From: Cheiracanthium punctorium
Lineage: Eukaryota > Arthropoda > Arachnida > Araneae > Cheiracanthiidae
Reading direction: 5' to 3'
DNA length: 64,000 bases
NCBI GenBank assembly: GCA_038373885.1
Contig: JAWZYV010013286.1
Coordinates: 186,001-250,000 of the forward strand
The translations under genes were made by a program, and so were the position numbers. The notes beneath the pieces are model-generated. The model did not search any database. It was not told the origin of the DNA and saw nothing but the letters and a program-made list of their open reading frames with translations. The number at the start of each line of letters is the position of its first letter. Position 1 is the first letter of the stretch. Shown piece after piece: positions 43,840 through 57,199 of this stretch.

Positions 43840-46400
43840 AGAACTTTGTGTCTGTATTTTTGAGCATTCTTGTGCAAAATGACATCACTTTGAAAATATG
43901 ACTATTGCTAATATAAACAAATAAATACAGCCAAATTTTGTTCAATAATTTTGCTGAACATTTTCTATTTTTTTTACAAAAAGCTGAAGGTGTCAACTCT
44001 GATCTATTTGGAACTTATTGGAAGACAAATTGCTTAAAACTTAATTTACTAATTACAATGAATGGTATTCTCGTCGAAACCATATGTACACTTGTTTACC
44101 ATCAGTCTATCCGAAACATCATCAATATAAATACTTTTTTGCTGTTGTTACTCTAACAAAAAAGTATTCTCCTAGAACAGTATTATTGAGACTAGACTAC
44201 TTTTAAAGGCTTACAAAATGCGAAATTTGTATTAATTTTATGTATTGAGTTGATTCCTAAAGTATTTGCATTGTCTGTGTATACGTGTTTTTTTATGTTT
44301 CAAATTTTCATTTAATATCTCTATCCTGCTTATCTTTATTAATATTTGATAAATATGTCCGTCAAACGTAGTAGAAAATTTCTTTAAAATCATTTAACTG
44401 ATTTGAGAAGTTGAATGTGCGAGCAAAAATAAAACTTCTTTTATTTTTCTTTTTTTATGTAGCCAATTTTCGAAAACGTAAATATGTTTATAACCTTACC
44501 TTAAGCGTTTAAAATAAAATCCAAGAAACTTAAGGATCGTGGTAGTTATTTAACTTTTTAGTCTTGTTGAATTTTCCCAATTTTAACCTGGTTTAATGCA
44601 TGACTACACTTGAAATTTCCGTAAAAAGAACTTTGGCACTCATTTGAAATTCTTGAAAATGAAAGAAAAACTAGACCCTGATGACGATCTAAATCAAATC
44701 AATAAAACTAACACACAACTTTTGACCAAAAGGGCGCTTGAGGCCCAGCTTTAGTTTATCACAACCATTACGGCGCCCCAATTCCCGGCCTGGGCCGGTC
44801 TACGGGCAATCAATGGGCTAAGCACGTTTTGCTTTTATGGCTGAATGTTACACCTAGCCTTGAGTGATTTTGAGTAAGCGAATCTCATTGCTTTGAGGTT
44901 TTTTTTCTCTTTTTGGTTTTTCGAGTATCTGGACTAAGTTTTGCGGGTAATTTATAAACGGAGCTAAACGAAGAGAAGGATTAGAGTGAAAAGTTTCACT
45001 TTACGTGCTTTAACTTGTTAGTAAGCCCCCAACTTCCAATGTTCACTTGTGCGTATGTAGCCGTCCTAGGGTACGCAGCTGTAGAACCAGCCAATTAATC
45101 CCTGCTATGATAAAAATACATTAACAGATACTAAAATGCAGAGAACTTTTATAGGCTATAAAACTGAATATATAATGGGACAACATGTTTATGACCGCAT
45201 TAAAAACCTCGTTAATGAGTCGAACCTTTGTTGAGAATTTTAGTTCGACATTACCCTAGATCATTAACGTGTATATTTTTAGAAATATTTTTAAAAATAA
45301 TCTTTCATACATCACAAAGTGGTAATAAGCAATTTGAAATTTGTTTTTCCCAACAATTCTTGTATGAGATGACCTAACAGAAGATTTTTCAGTACCTTGT
45401 TTTTTTCACAGTCAATTGTAAAATTAAAATATTTTGACTTCGACTTTTGTATGTCTCCATTTAAAAAGTAAATTTTCTTTATATGAAACTGATAGATTTT
45501 CCCTCTAAGCGCGGTATTTTGATTTTAATATAAATAAGATTTCTCACAATTTAGTAATATTAGTTTAGTTCACTATGGCATCAGACTGCGTGATATAAAC
45601 TCATACAAGAACGCGATAATCACATAATTGATTCAAATAGAATCTTTTGAAAAAAAATAGTTTTAAAACCTTACACTATTGTGCAAAACTATCAGACCCA
45701 ATATACATGAATTCTTAAGTGAAATACTTTAGCGTTTACTGATGAATAAAAATGGAAGAAAATTTTTCAGCTAGTGTATCATGTTCAGTGTCCATTGCTT
45801 CAGTATCAAATAAAAGAAGCTTGGCAATTCACCCCGAACGGTCTATGTCCTTAACAAAGACTATAGTACGTCTCATAACCTGTCACTGAAAGCAAAATTC
45901 TATTTTCTTAGCAAAAATGAAAGGAACTAGTGCTATTCCTATGCAAAGGTTTAATTAATAGTTTTCATCCAGCAGTGCTGCAGTAATTACTGTTGCTCTA
46001 ACGTACTCACAAAATATGTGACAGGAGACTTATATAAGGAGCCTGAAGATTTCCTTACAAACACCGTACTAGTTTCAACTCTGCCATAAGTCTTACGAAA
46101 TAAAATTTTTTAAATGTGGTGCTTGTTTTTGTAGAAAATATGTACACCGTTCTCTCTTGATAGCAATATCAGTAGGCAATGATATGATAGTCTTTCAGTA
46201 GTGTACGTAATTCTTTACTCCAATTTCATGGTATACAAATTTTCTTATTTTTACATGTGATAATCCATTCATAGTTCAACAAGATGACTGTTTTATTTTT
46301 ATTCACAGCCATGAGGAAAAATATTTCTATTTGTTGAGTCACTTCGAAAAACTTAAGGCGTGTTTAGACAGTGGGGGTTTTATAGGCGAACCGGGCTTTA
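43840..46400. other. AT-rich DNA, no gene seen
   Basis: Nothing firm. A GC-rich patch at 44745-44830 (GGCGCCCCAATTCCCGGCCT, GGGCCGGTC) may be a worn tRNA-like repeat on the minus strand, but no A/B box pair can be fixed. Confidence 0.4.
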
Positions 46401-46419
46401 AAGATTGCGCACTCTAGAT

Positions 46420-46612
46420 TAGGTATGGCCAACCTTTGGAAAGTTGCAGGACAAACTTTAGGATGTTAACCAAATCGCGGGCCGTATAATTCGGATATGT
46501 TTGAGGTTTTGAATGCTTTAAATGGGTTTTATATGGGGTTTTGGCATGTTCCGTGGGCAGGATCAGAAGGTGGGCCACATCCTGCCAGCGGGCTGGAGAT
46601 TGCCCATGTGTT
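46420..46612. mobile_element. 193-bp hAT-type MITE with perfect 8-bp duplication
   Basis: CTCTAGAT flanks both sides (46412-46419 and 46613-46620). The left end TAGGTATGGCCAACCTTTGG and the inverted right end AACACATGGGCAATCTCCAG are worn forms of CAGGGGTGGGCAACCT. The interior (GACAAACTTTAGGATGTTAA, GCGGGCCGTATAATTCGG) is shared with the split copy at 8134-8447. Confidence 0.88.
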
Positions 46613-46619
46613 CTCTAGA

Positions 46620-48935
46620 TCTTTACAACTCGTATGTAGCAGAGAACCTACTGTTTGAAAACACCCATCATATATATGATAACTAGCTTGCAGAACGAGA
46701 ATAAAAATTAATTATAAAATTCACTAATAATCGTTTTTTTTCGATAATTCAAAGCAACTTCCATATTTCAAAATTGAAATGTAAGAAAAAAAAAGGCGTT
46801 TATCAATAAGTTCAAAATATAAAAGACGGATAATTCGCGCTATCATTTTAAATAATGGCCATTGTGTAACACCTTTAAACATCATTGTACAGATCATTCC
46901 AGAACAATTATCTCCATGCATTTTGCGTAAAAGAACTATTTTGTAATAAGCGTAACCGATAAGAGAGCACCGATTTTTTTCGCGAAAAAGATATTGCCTA
47001 ATATGTGCTTATTTCGGATCAATCTCCTTTGGTTACTCTTTCTGAAGAAAAATTAATAATACGTAGAATACGAGATAAAAGAAAAAGAAAATGGAAAAGT
47101 AACAATACAGCTTCAAGAAGTAAAATTCGGAAGACTAAGCATCCAACGCAGACGTGGGGGGGAGGAATCAAAAATCGATTGGAAGGGCTGGATAGAAGAA
47201 AAGACATGAATAGCGTCTACCAATCGGAATAAACTCTACTTGATTTTAACGAGGAAAGCATTCAAATGCATTTACGTTTATTGTAGCGTTAAAAAATAAG
47301 CAACCTTTAACTTTCCCGTTTCTCCCAACCACATACCACTCAATTCGGGAAAAATCACGTAGCTCTTTACTTTTTTTACTTACGTTGCGTCCAGCAGATT
47401 TCTCAGACTAAACGAAAAGCTGTTTCTCTATTTCTTTGTTTTTCAAGTGTTCTGCAAAGAAAAATGAACTTTATCTCATTATAAATTGGAGTTCATTTAG
47501 CGGAGTTATTTTGTTTTTTGTTTTTTTTAAATAAGCACGTTTGTTTAAATTTCTGCAATTTTTTAAAGACTGGAACTCTAAGTATTTTAAAACATTCCAG
47601 ATAATTAAGAAAAAAAATATTTACTTAACAAGAACACTTATTAAGCCTGTTGGGATCATTTTATATCGATGCAAAGTACGTGAAATGGAGAAAAGAAGGT
47701 GCATATGCACTAGTAAGATTGAGGGAATAAAATTAGAAAATACATCTTGTTGTGTTCTGTTCCATGTATTTTATTAGTATCATAAAATGTGGCGGGAATG
47801 ATTCAGATAAGATCACGATAAAAATATATTCATTTAAAATTTGGTTTAGGAAAATCTTTGACAAAGCTTGGCTTAAAAAGATCAGGGATCGATCCAGACG
47901 AAATTTTGATCCGTTTTATGGACCCGTCACAATATTAAAATTGATTAAAATCGACTAAAAATCCCCTTCACAAAAATACTATTTATTAAATCGGCCCTTC
48001 ATTGACATTTTACCCTATATTTTAATTTTTTTTTGTAAATTATTTTTAAGAAAAAAAGTGGCTATTACAAAAATTGGATTGAAAATTCACAAAAGTAGAT
48101 GTTGAAATTCAGCAAAACGGATATTGAAATTCACAAAAATAAACAGCTTTTACAAAAATGAGATCCTGGAAAATATTCCTTTATAGACCCCTGAAGATAG
48201 ACAGAATTACATTTTAACGCTAAGTAATTTCTTTCAATTCGAGTTAATATACGATTTTACTACCAATTATATCGCAAGATTAATGACTCTTTACGTATAG
48301 GTAACATGACTTTTTTTACAAATGCTTCATTCAATCTGCAAGTGAGCTAAAATATTTCATACTAACATACCTCACCTAACAATACATGAATTAATATTAT
48401 ATTTAAAAGTTAGTATAGTTACTTAATTTTTAAATTAAGATTTTCATTCTTATAACAATTTCATAGATATTTTTAAATAAATGAAACCAGTGTTCTTTTG
48501 GTAAGTAGGATGCATCAAAATTCCGTCTAGAAATAAATCACTTTGTCTACAGCTTGAAATTTTTCCATTACGTTTGTCATTCCAAAAAAAAAAAAACTTT
48601 TCTTTTCCAATTAATTTTAGAGGGTCCACAACAACATTTAACTTCCAGATTTCTGCATAAAATCACCAAATTCAAAACAGAAGATACTTAGTACTTACTT
48701 ATTTGCTTTATTTGTATTGATTATTTTACAATAATCTAGGAATAATAATTATTTTAAAAAAATAAAATATGAAAAAAAAAATATATGATATTGAAGGTTT
48801 CCATGAAATTAGAACTAAAGAGTATCTGAGACTATTCCTTCCACAAGTGAAGAGGTTTTATGGAAAAGCTAATAGCTCAATAATCAGTGAATGAAAAATT
48901 CTTAAAAAATATATAAAACTTCTTGATGATAATGC
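46620..48935. other. AT-rich DNA with a short internal triplication
   Basis: No gene seen. At about 48078-48140 a phrase TGAAAATTCACAAAAGTAGA, TGTTGAAATTCAGCAAAACG, ATATTGAAATTCACAAAAAT repeats three times with changes. The 75-codon frame at 47005-47232 is lysine/arginine-rich, has no domain and is probably chance. Confidence 0.4.
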
Positions 48936-48939
48936 AAAA

Positions 48940-50160
48940 AAGTGGGTCGTGCACCTGTTTGGTTAACTTGCCGCCATCATATTGCTGCGGACAATTACTT
49001 AAAAATTGAAGCTTATAAGTCATCAAATATAATAACCATGTTTAAGCATTTTCGTGACAGTTTTGATCATGGGGAGTTGAAACTATATACTTGAACATCA
49101 ATGAATATACAAATTAAAAGGATAGCCAATGGTCTTAAATCTAATGCCCTCCAAACAGCAGAATGTGCCATCGATTTTGGGAAATAGGAGATGATTCTAT
49201 AAAGTTCACAAATCTTTGCCTTTTATATCTAGACGTTCCCAATACTACACAGGAAATCAAATTAAATAAACCAGAAGCATTGCGCAAAGCATGCTTGATT
49301 TGCAGCAACTACCTACTTACGTGCAAATTGCGAGAAGGAAAACTGGTACAATAGCTTCTAAACGACAGGCTGCAAAACTGTGCTCGCTCATTTACAGCAA
49401 GCACCTGGTGAATAACTTGTGATATCCACATAAAAGCCTCTAGGTATAATCCACATGCTCTCTCACATCGCACAAGGTTGCCCGTCTTATTATATTTGCT
49501 ATGAGTGTAATCTGAGTCTTTGAGAAACACTACTGCTATCTTACAGAAGAGATGGTGCCACTTGCTCTTTGGATTAGAAAAAAGTTCCACCAGAAAAATG
49601 AAACACCATTGCTAATGTTATGCTCTCTCTAGCAGCAATATAAAATTCTACCCCTACCAATACTGCTTTGCAAGGTGGGTATATCATGGATTTTGGAAAA
49701 CCCATATTCCCAAAAAATCTACCTGAAAATACAACTGTTTCTGAGGTAGTTGGAACAGACTATCAGTTTTTATTTTATCTGTTCAAACTATACTTAAATG
49801 CCTTGATAGATGTTTCAGAATGGTTATGGTCGGGATCCTAAACTGCATGAGTCACAAAAAGTTGCAAGCGTTAAATGCAGTCAATGATTGCGCTAAATGG
49901 TGTTCAAGTCATGGACATAGCCAAGAAAATATTTCGGGAGGAGGGATATGAAATAAATCGCGAGTGAGTAAACGAAATTTCTGCACGACTTACATCTTAT
50001 GTTAACTAATCCCAAAATTTGAAGAGGGTGGATATATACCGATAACTACTGATTTCATAGAATCAGCAAAACATGAAGATCGCTAACAACATGTTCTGAA
50101 GGTTGTTGAGCTAGATTGCCAAAAACAGGGGAATCTATGAAAGCAACCAAAAAATCGACT
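48940..50160 (+). pseudogene. Decayed unidentified protein-coding tract
   Basis: Several long readable pieces in shifting frames look like real protein: RAPVWLTCRHHIAADNYLKI and EAYKSSNIITMFKHFRDSFD (48950-49065), FWEIGDDSIKFTNLCLLYLD (from 49175) with KPEALRKACLICSNYL, DFGKPIFPKNLPENTTVSEV (49685-49750), and NGVQVMDIAKKIFREEGYEI (49900-49960) continuing through ISARLTSYVN, SQNLKRVDIY, ITTDFIESAKHEDR and QHVLKVVELDC. At least six stops and three frame changes break it. No introns are evident, so a retro-copied gene or a mobile-element gene are both possible. The CRHH segment recalls transposase-like proteins of invertebrates, but I cannot name the family. Confidence 0.45.
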
Positions 50161-50169
50161 TAATCTTAA

Positions 50170-51192
50170 ATTATGAAAATTAAGTTTAAATTAGAAAACT
50201 ATTATATTATACTCTTTATTATACCGCAAAGCAACAGTGATTGCATTATTTCTCTATAATGTATGGACAGTCATTTTATTTTTTCTTATGATGCTTTGCT
50301 TCTAGAATTTCTATTTCTAATATACATACATTCCTAGGATCAGTGGACCACATAGATATTATTAAATACTTACTAAACTTTATTCATTAAAGTTTTTCAG
50401 CGTTTAGTGACAATATAGGAACAGACAATTTGTATCAAATTATAAAAACGTGGGGCACCCCCTTCTGCTTAGCCTACATACAGTGCGTTGGGTTTCAAGT
50501 TCTGGTTTATTTTTTTTCGAATAAAGCTCAGATTTGTTTGCAATCGCAGAACTTATACAGAAATATACTCCCTCACAAGTATCTAAATATCAATAAATGG
50601 CATTATATAATTAAAATTTACGAATTCATAAAGTTCTGCAGAATTCTGTCAAAAACTTTTTGGATTATAATAAAAGAGCCGAAATAAATAATGGAGTCAT
50701 AGTTCTCTAGAAAGAGTGATGTAAGTATAAGGGCGAAAAAAGCTTTTACCTGAAAACAAACTAAAACGAATAAAATAATTTTCTCTTCTGATACTCGGGC
50801 GCAATGACATTTCTTACGAATAAAAATAAAAATAAAGGGAGCCCGTACAGTACAGATATGAAATGCAATTACACTTACTTTTTATTTTAATGTTTAGGTA
50901 TTAGAAAATTTTATCTCTTTTGTTCGTACTATAGTATTAACGAGGTTTTTTGGTTTTATCCTTTCTTTCAAGTTATTTTTAAATTTTCCCCCAAGCTCCT
51001 TAGTTTTTTTTTGTTTTTTTTAAGTGCAGATTTCTTTCTTCACCAGGGCTGAATACGTGCAGACGACATTTTTACGAGAATGGGCCATTCAAAGTCATCC
51101 CACAAAGTGAAAAATGCCTGAACCGATATGCGGACTATTTTTATGATACATCCAGTACATGTATCCCAAAAATCGGAAGCGTTACGTACACA

Positions 51193-51227
<35 letters not shown>

Positions 51228-52425
51228 AAACGATTCTGTGAACGGCTAATAAAAACACGATCGGAGGACACGGAGAAAATTTGTGTAAGACAGACAACAT
51301 AAAACAACATTCGCTAAATATTCAGAGTAAAAATAAAATAAAAATAAACGTTAAAAAGTATGATAGGAATGTTGGTAGCTGCTAGAAACAGCAACTGGAC
51401 AAGGATTTCAATTGGCTAGTGAGACATGCCGTAAAAAAAAAATAAAAATAAACGTCAGAGGTCCCCCGACTACGGTTTTAATAATAATTAACGATAAAAA
51501 TTACTTATATGCTAATTACTTATATATAATTAATATATACGGCTGTGATTAACAAATACACAGGAAAAGAATCTGGTGCTTTAATGCCACTCATTAACGA
51601 AATAATTAATATCAAAACCGGTGTTTTTAAAAGTGAAGCATTCGGCAGCCAATCAGACTTCTCCCGTTGCTGTTTTGAGTTGCCTAAGCTCTCTCATGCC
51701 GACAACGTAGTGACTAAATCAGATTTAAAACATCCGCTGCACCGACTAAAAAATTAAATTAATTATAATGAAATAGTGCGCGGTAATATTTTTAAAAAAT
51801 ATATACGTGCGTACGTATATTGTATACACGTGAAGGTGAATAACTGAGGTATCAGTCCGCCAATAGCTATGGAACTTTGACACCTAGGTATTTTTTCCAG
51901 TTTGATAACACCTGAAGTTGCAAAGTGAAGTCGTAGGTTCTATCCCAGCTTCCCCCACACAGTCCCTTCCCATAGTTGCATACATGCAAATACTATAAGT
52001 AACGTCTAAAATCTAAATAATTCTTGCATCGACTGCATAAACTTAACCATTTCAAGTGTCAGGACTCGGGTGGAAAAAGATTTGAATCCTTTAGTTTTCC
52101 TCAGAAGAATTATCTCAAACGGAACTAGTTGTTTCTATAACGCGAGTCTTTTATTCTCGTTTTTAAATTCAGAGTTTTCTCCGTTCTCAGTCGACGGCAA
52201 ATTTATCAGTTCTTCAGAAAATTTAAGTTTTATCCTAATTTATCTCTAAATGTCTTGTTGCCAGATCCTGGTAAGTTTTTGTTTCTTTCTCCTCAAGTAG
52301 CTTTGGAAACAAGAAAGTGAGAAAACAGAAAGCATTGCTTTGGACAGCTAGAAAAAAAAATCTTCACAAGTCATATCATACAAAAACAAAGTATCTGAAT
52401 TATGTACCGTTATTAAGGAGGTTCT
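50170..52425. other. AT-rich DNA with microsatellites, no gene seen
   Basis: A CA repeat followed by an A run occupies about 51189-51230. GTAGGTTCTATCCCAGC near 51933 has a B-box look, but no A box is found upstream, so a SINE cannot be claimed. Confidence 0.4.
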
Positions 52426-52430
52426 AAGTT

Positions 52431-52500
52431 CTAAGCAGGAAAATGTAGAAAATATGCTATTTTATACTTGTCTTCCTATCTGTGGGTTCACGATGATAAA
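52431..52500 (+). repeat. 70-bp dispersed repeat, copy 1
   Basis: CTAAGCAGGAAAATGTAGAA to CTTCCTATCTGTGGGTTCAC and GATGATA matches 55441-55508 in the same orientation with few changes. No known element was recognised. Confidence 0.75.
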
Positions 52501-52504
52501 TACG

Positions 52505-54215
52505 AACAAATTCAGATTACTTCGTCCACAGTATTCAGAGCTGCTACAAATAGCATGACATTCAAAAAATAACTTTTGAACGTTGGTTAAAATAATTATT
52601 TGGCAAACGACAATGAAATACCTTTTTACATGTTATACTAAAGTCATAATTTAAATACACTCAACCTGAAGAAAGTTATTGACTTTTAAAGACATCTCCA
52701 ATACCACACATAAACAGAAATTCCCGTACCACTTTCTCTGTATTAAATTTAGTAAATTGTTAAAGATAACACTTTTTGACAGATGCATTTTCAAAACTTA
52801 ATAAAATATTTAATTTATAGAATATTTATAAAATGTGCTCAACGAACTTAATAATTCCATATAAAAGATTATAAATGCAAAAGATGATGTAATAATGCAT
52901 ATAACTAATGGCTTAATACAATTCAACGAACGATATTAAATTTTGATTTTTAATGTGTTATATCCGAAATGTTTCATTAGTTTCATGAAATCTTATATAA
53001 AATATTCATACCTGCATCCAAAAGTGAATTACAGTTAAAAGCTTTTCACGTATTTATTATTCCACACAATTTGAAATTAATAGTCCGTATTATAGTTATC
53101 TTATTCAAAACACAGCATTAGTTATATTTTACTTATAAAATATCTTTAAAAAGGATAAGTAAGAAAGGCTAGAAAATTGAGTACTTATATAAAATTATTT
53201 TTTATTTCATTTTAATAATTATTAGAAGGTTTAATAAGTTTAATATCTTTATTCCGAAACGGAAACTTCATTTAATTTAGTGAATATAAATGCAGTGATG
53301 AATTTGAAAGATAGTGTGACTGGTATAAAATTTCGAAAATTTAATAAGTGAATATGACAAATTGAAATTTGGAAATTTAATAAAATATCCCGAGGAAAAA
53401 CATTTCAATTATAATTTTTATTTCAAATATTTGTTTCTATTTGGAATAGCAAACTGTATACAGCAAAGTTAATAGATTAAAGATTTGTTTATATTTTTCT
53501 CAAATCTAGAAAATTCAAATATATGTATTTTTATAAATATCTGTGTGCAAAAAACATTAAACATGGTTGAAAATAATACTGATAAAACAGACGAGCGTCT
53601 GTATAATAATAATTATTTATGTCGTTCAATTGTCCTCGAATTAAACGGAGAGAAATATATACACCCTACGCACACATAACTCATGTGGTGCGAGTATGCA
53701 ATTACTATTTTTTTTCAGTAATACCTATCCAAATTTACATGTATACTTGAAGTAATCCGCTCCAAAATGGATTCAAATCAAAAGTGAAATATCTAAACCC
53801 GGGTGTGCTAAAACTAAATAAATTTTAAAAATCATTAAGCGGGTAAAAAATTATTGATGATTTTGAAAAGCACAAAAGTTTTTTCGTAAGCTTAAAAAAA
53901 TTTACATGCGAGCACAAACTGAGTACATACAGAACTGTATTAAATAAAGAATGGGTGAATAACATGGATAAGTAAATGTATCTTTAATATATGTCAATAC
54001 TACTAAACATGTCGGAGACAAGTGTGATTAAAAAACTTGGGAAAATAGTTAAGTTTCGCATGTTTTAAATATGGATGTCTTGTAAGTGTTTGTTTGCCAG
54101 GAGAGGACACTTCATGTCACTAAATGCGTTATTTAGAGCTACGTGCGTCTTTATTGGGAAGGAGACTACTGAATATTGGCACACCTCGAAAAAGCGACCG
54201 CCTAGACTTACAGAA
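52505..54215. other. AT-rich DNA, no gene seen
   Basis: Very AT-rich throughout, with no repeats or frames of note. Confidence 0.5.
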
Positions 54216-54385
54216 GCATGGATATAACGTGCACGTGCACGTGCACCGCATGTACACGGTGTTTTTCACTGGTACGTAGGGTTGCCAACCGTCCCGCGAG
54301 AGACGGGACGTCCCTTTTCTAGGCCTTTAGAGGACACGTCCCGCGAAACGTGTGTAAGAGACGCCAAATGTCCCGCTTTATTATA
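54216..54385. repeat. GTGCAC run and possible transposon end
   Basis: ACGTGCACGTGCACGTGCAC at 54230-54249 is an alternating purine-pyrimidine tract. Next to it, GTAGGGTTGCCAACCGTCCC (54276) with GAGACGGGACGTCCC and CACGTCCCGCG looks like the end of a GGGTTGCCAAC-type repeat, but no matching inverted end was found. Confidence 0.35.
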
Positions 54386-54879
54386 GAATAAATAATTAAA
54401 TAATTTGATAAAATAATATATAAAATCTCCTCTGGGAGATCGTTATGAGTTTCTTTCCTAAATAAATAGCAGAAGTGATTGTATACCTCGATCTTTTTCT
54501 TCGAAAGAAGTAATATTGTGATTTCAGTAAAAGTAGTTAAAGGTAATTTGAGACTAAGTTTCTCTTATATCGATACCTACTTATGGAATGTTTTAACTAT
54601 TTTTTAAAAGCCAAAGTAAAAAGGCTTTGTTTCTGTGAAAGGAAATAAAAATTTAATTTAATTGCAAATAATAGTACTAATTATTTTAATTATAAAGAAG
54701 AGAGATAGAAGACTAATACTAATGAATGTTAATTTCCATTAGATTCCTGATGGATTGTTTTAACTTTTGTTAACTATATTGCAGATATAATTATAAGGTA
54801 GTAAGCATAATATTCAACTTTGCTATTTAAAATGTAAAAATGAAATCTGGTTTTAATTGTGTTTCTAGCCTTCCTGTAA

Positions 54880-55032
54880 TATATGAGCTGGTTCCCCCTT
54901 CCTTTAGCCACGTCCCACATTTTAATAGCGAAAGTCCCTTAAATCCGTGCTTAAAAGTTGGTAAGTCAGAATCGAACCAAAACTTTTCGGTTAGTAGTCC
55001 AACGCCTTAATCACTGGGCTACCACGGCCTAT
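54880..55032 (-). repeat. tRNA-derived SINE fragment, different head
   Basis: On the minus strand from 55032: GGCCGTGGTAGCCCAGTGAT (A box) and GGTTCGATTCTGACTTACC (B box), followed by an AT-rich body to about 54880. The body does not match the five-copy family. A plus-strand open frame at 54958-55269 begins inside it and is spurious. Confidence 0.6.
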
Positions 55033-55440
55033 CACTTAAGCGTTTATTGTTTAAAATGTCTATATCTATTTTCCTACAGAGGGGAAAATATGACTGTATG
55101 GCATCTTCAATTCGCTTATGTCAATTCCTGTCTTAGCACTTGTAAAAGTGTGTCTGCAATTGCTTTCATGAGCCATCCCATTGCTTCATATATCTTTAGA
55201 TATCAATTCATTGAATTTTTTCATGTACGGGAAGACACATTACAAAGTAAGCTCATTTTCCGCAATTAAAAATATTGCACGCTAAAGTGAATATGCAGAA
55301 TCTCTCTTAAACACATCGCTTATTTTCACATATTTTATTTTTGATGGTGCTTTCCACAATAAATTAATTCCGAGCTTCGAACCAACTGTTGGCTGATGAT
55401 TCCAACTTTCTTGTTTCAAATTTTCTTATTAGAGCGCTCT

Positions 55441-55508
55441 CTAAGCAGAAAAATGAAAAAAAAAATGCTATTTTACTTTTCTTCCTATCTGTGGGTTCAC
55501 GATGATAT
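55441..55508 (+). repeat. 70-bp dispersed repeat, copy 2
   Basis: CTAAGCAGAAAAATGAAAAA to CTTCCTATCTGTGGGTTCAC and GATGATA, the partner of 52431-52500, 3 kb apart. Confidence 0.75.
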
Positions 55509-55599
55509 CTCTGCTTATGAAGGAAGGACTTATTACTGTATACATACAGTTTTTATTTCTGTTGTGTGTGTGTTTAATACAAAGATTTTTTAATTTTGC

Positions 55600-57195
55600 G
55601 TCTTTAACCCCTTATTTTTAGAGCAGTATTTTTGAACTCCCCCCTGTTAGTCTATGTTTGATAAGAAATAATTTCAAAAACAGGGTTGTATTTTTAAAGG
55701 AAAGAGTCTAGAGAGCAAATTTGGCTTGTAACTTTTCGCGAGAGGCGAAATAAGACAAAATGCTCGTTAGGTAAATAATTTGTAAAAAGATGGAATTTTA
55801 AAGAATAAAAAAATAAGTTTTACTGAGTTAGAGAATTAGCGTGTATCATGCTAATGCATTTCGTACTTTAAAATTTAAAGAGAGGGAACAACTTTCAGAC
55901 TACATGTTACTCAATCATTGAATAATTTCGCCTTTGAATAAAAAATCAGACATATACTTTTAATGCTCTTATGACATTTTTTTTAAATAACGTTTACAAA
56001 TAAATTTGTTATTTTTAATATAGTACACATTGAAAAAGTTCTGTTGCATTCTAAATTTGTTATTTTAACCGAAACATAACCAACAAATACTTCAACAAAT
56101 TTTCGTTGATTGAAGAAAATATTTTGTTCATACAACAAAACTATTCGATTATAAGTGTCAACAAAATTTGCCGAATTCAAAACATTTTATTTTCTTGTAA
56201 ATTTCTAAACCCTGATTCACTATTCAATACAAGCAATGATCAACAGTCATCAATACAACAATCACGACATATATTTGAAACATAACAACTACCTACTAAA
56301 ACGACTACATACGCCATAACTTTTCAGGCTAGTACACGTACATAAATATAAGTAAACAAACCCATCCTTCTAAATTAGAATAGTTAAAATAGGCTCATAA
56401 CGCAGTTTTAACAACTAAGCTTCGAAATATTTCACCAGATATAATTGAACGAAGCCATACCTATCTCCACACAAAGAAAAATCTGGCGTCCTTTGAAACT
56501 TCTTTGTTTAAAATCTAGCATATTATATATCAAAGAAAGAACTTAAATCCGTCTTCCTTACACCGATTTACTTCCTCTTGAATAAGTTGAGGTGAAAGAG
56601 TTCCTCCTTAAATTTTAATTATGGATCAGTATTCGCAAAACATACTCATTCAATGATAGCTGAAAAGCTGCTGGGATTATTAACGCAAAATTCCCTGCAT
56701 CAGATAGAAGAAAGACTTAAGAACTGCGTGGAAAATCTCTGAAAAGATTTATCGCCACATTTCCTTCCGAAGACGTGGCTAAACCCCTTTTAAAACCCTG
56801 TTACTTTCACTAAGAAAAAACGGAAATTCAGACTCCATTCAGGAATATTATATAACTATTCAAGTGAAAAATGTTGCAGCTCAATGCAAAATATTCATCG
56901 ATCGGAAGGTTTGGGGCACGAGAGTCGAATATGTGCTGGCATTAGTGAAATCTTTGCTAACTAATGGCTAGTGTTGTGCAGATTCATTACTCTTCATTTA
57001 TTCGGAACAGTAGGATTGTCTTCGGGAAACATGCTTTTGTTCATAATAAAATCAATTCACTTATGGAAAAGATTGAATACAGAAAGAATTTGATCTTCTA
57101 AGAGAAAACAGTCTCTGTACGAAACATCGTATTACAGAAAATTAAAATTAATTTTAAATTAATTTTATAGTTTATTAATGCTCAATTCGCCATGC
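55600..57195. other. AT-rich DNA, no gene seen
   Basis: No recognised features. Confidence 0.5.
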
Positions 57196-57199
57196 ACAC

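Noticed and set aside
44740..44830. GC-rich patch that could be a tRNA-derived repeat
   Set aside because: No A/B box pair could be fixed on either strand.
51845..51985. Possible SINE with B box GTAGGTTCTATCCCAGC
   Set aside because: No A box at the right distance, no target duplication.
54230..54249. GTGCAC alternating tract as a possible Z-DNA or regulatory site
   Set aside because: Only about 20 bp and next to no gene; noted but not claimed.
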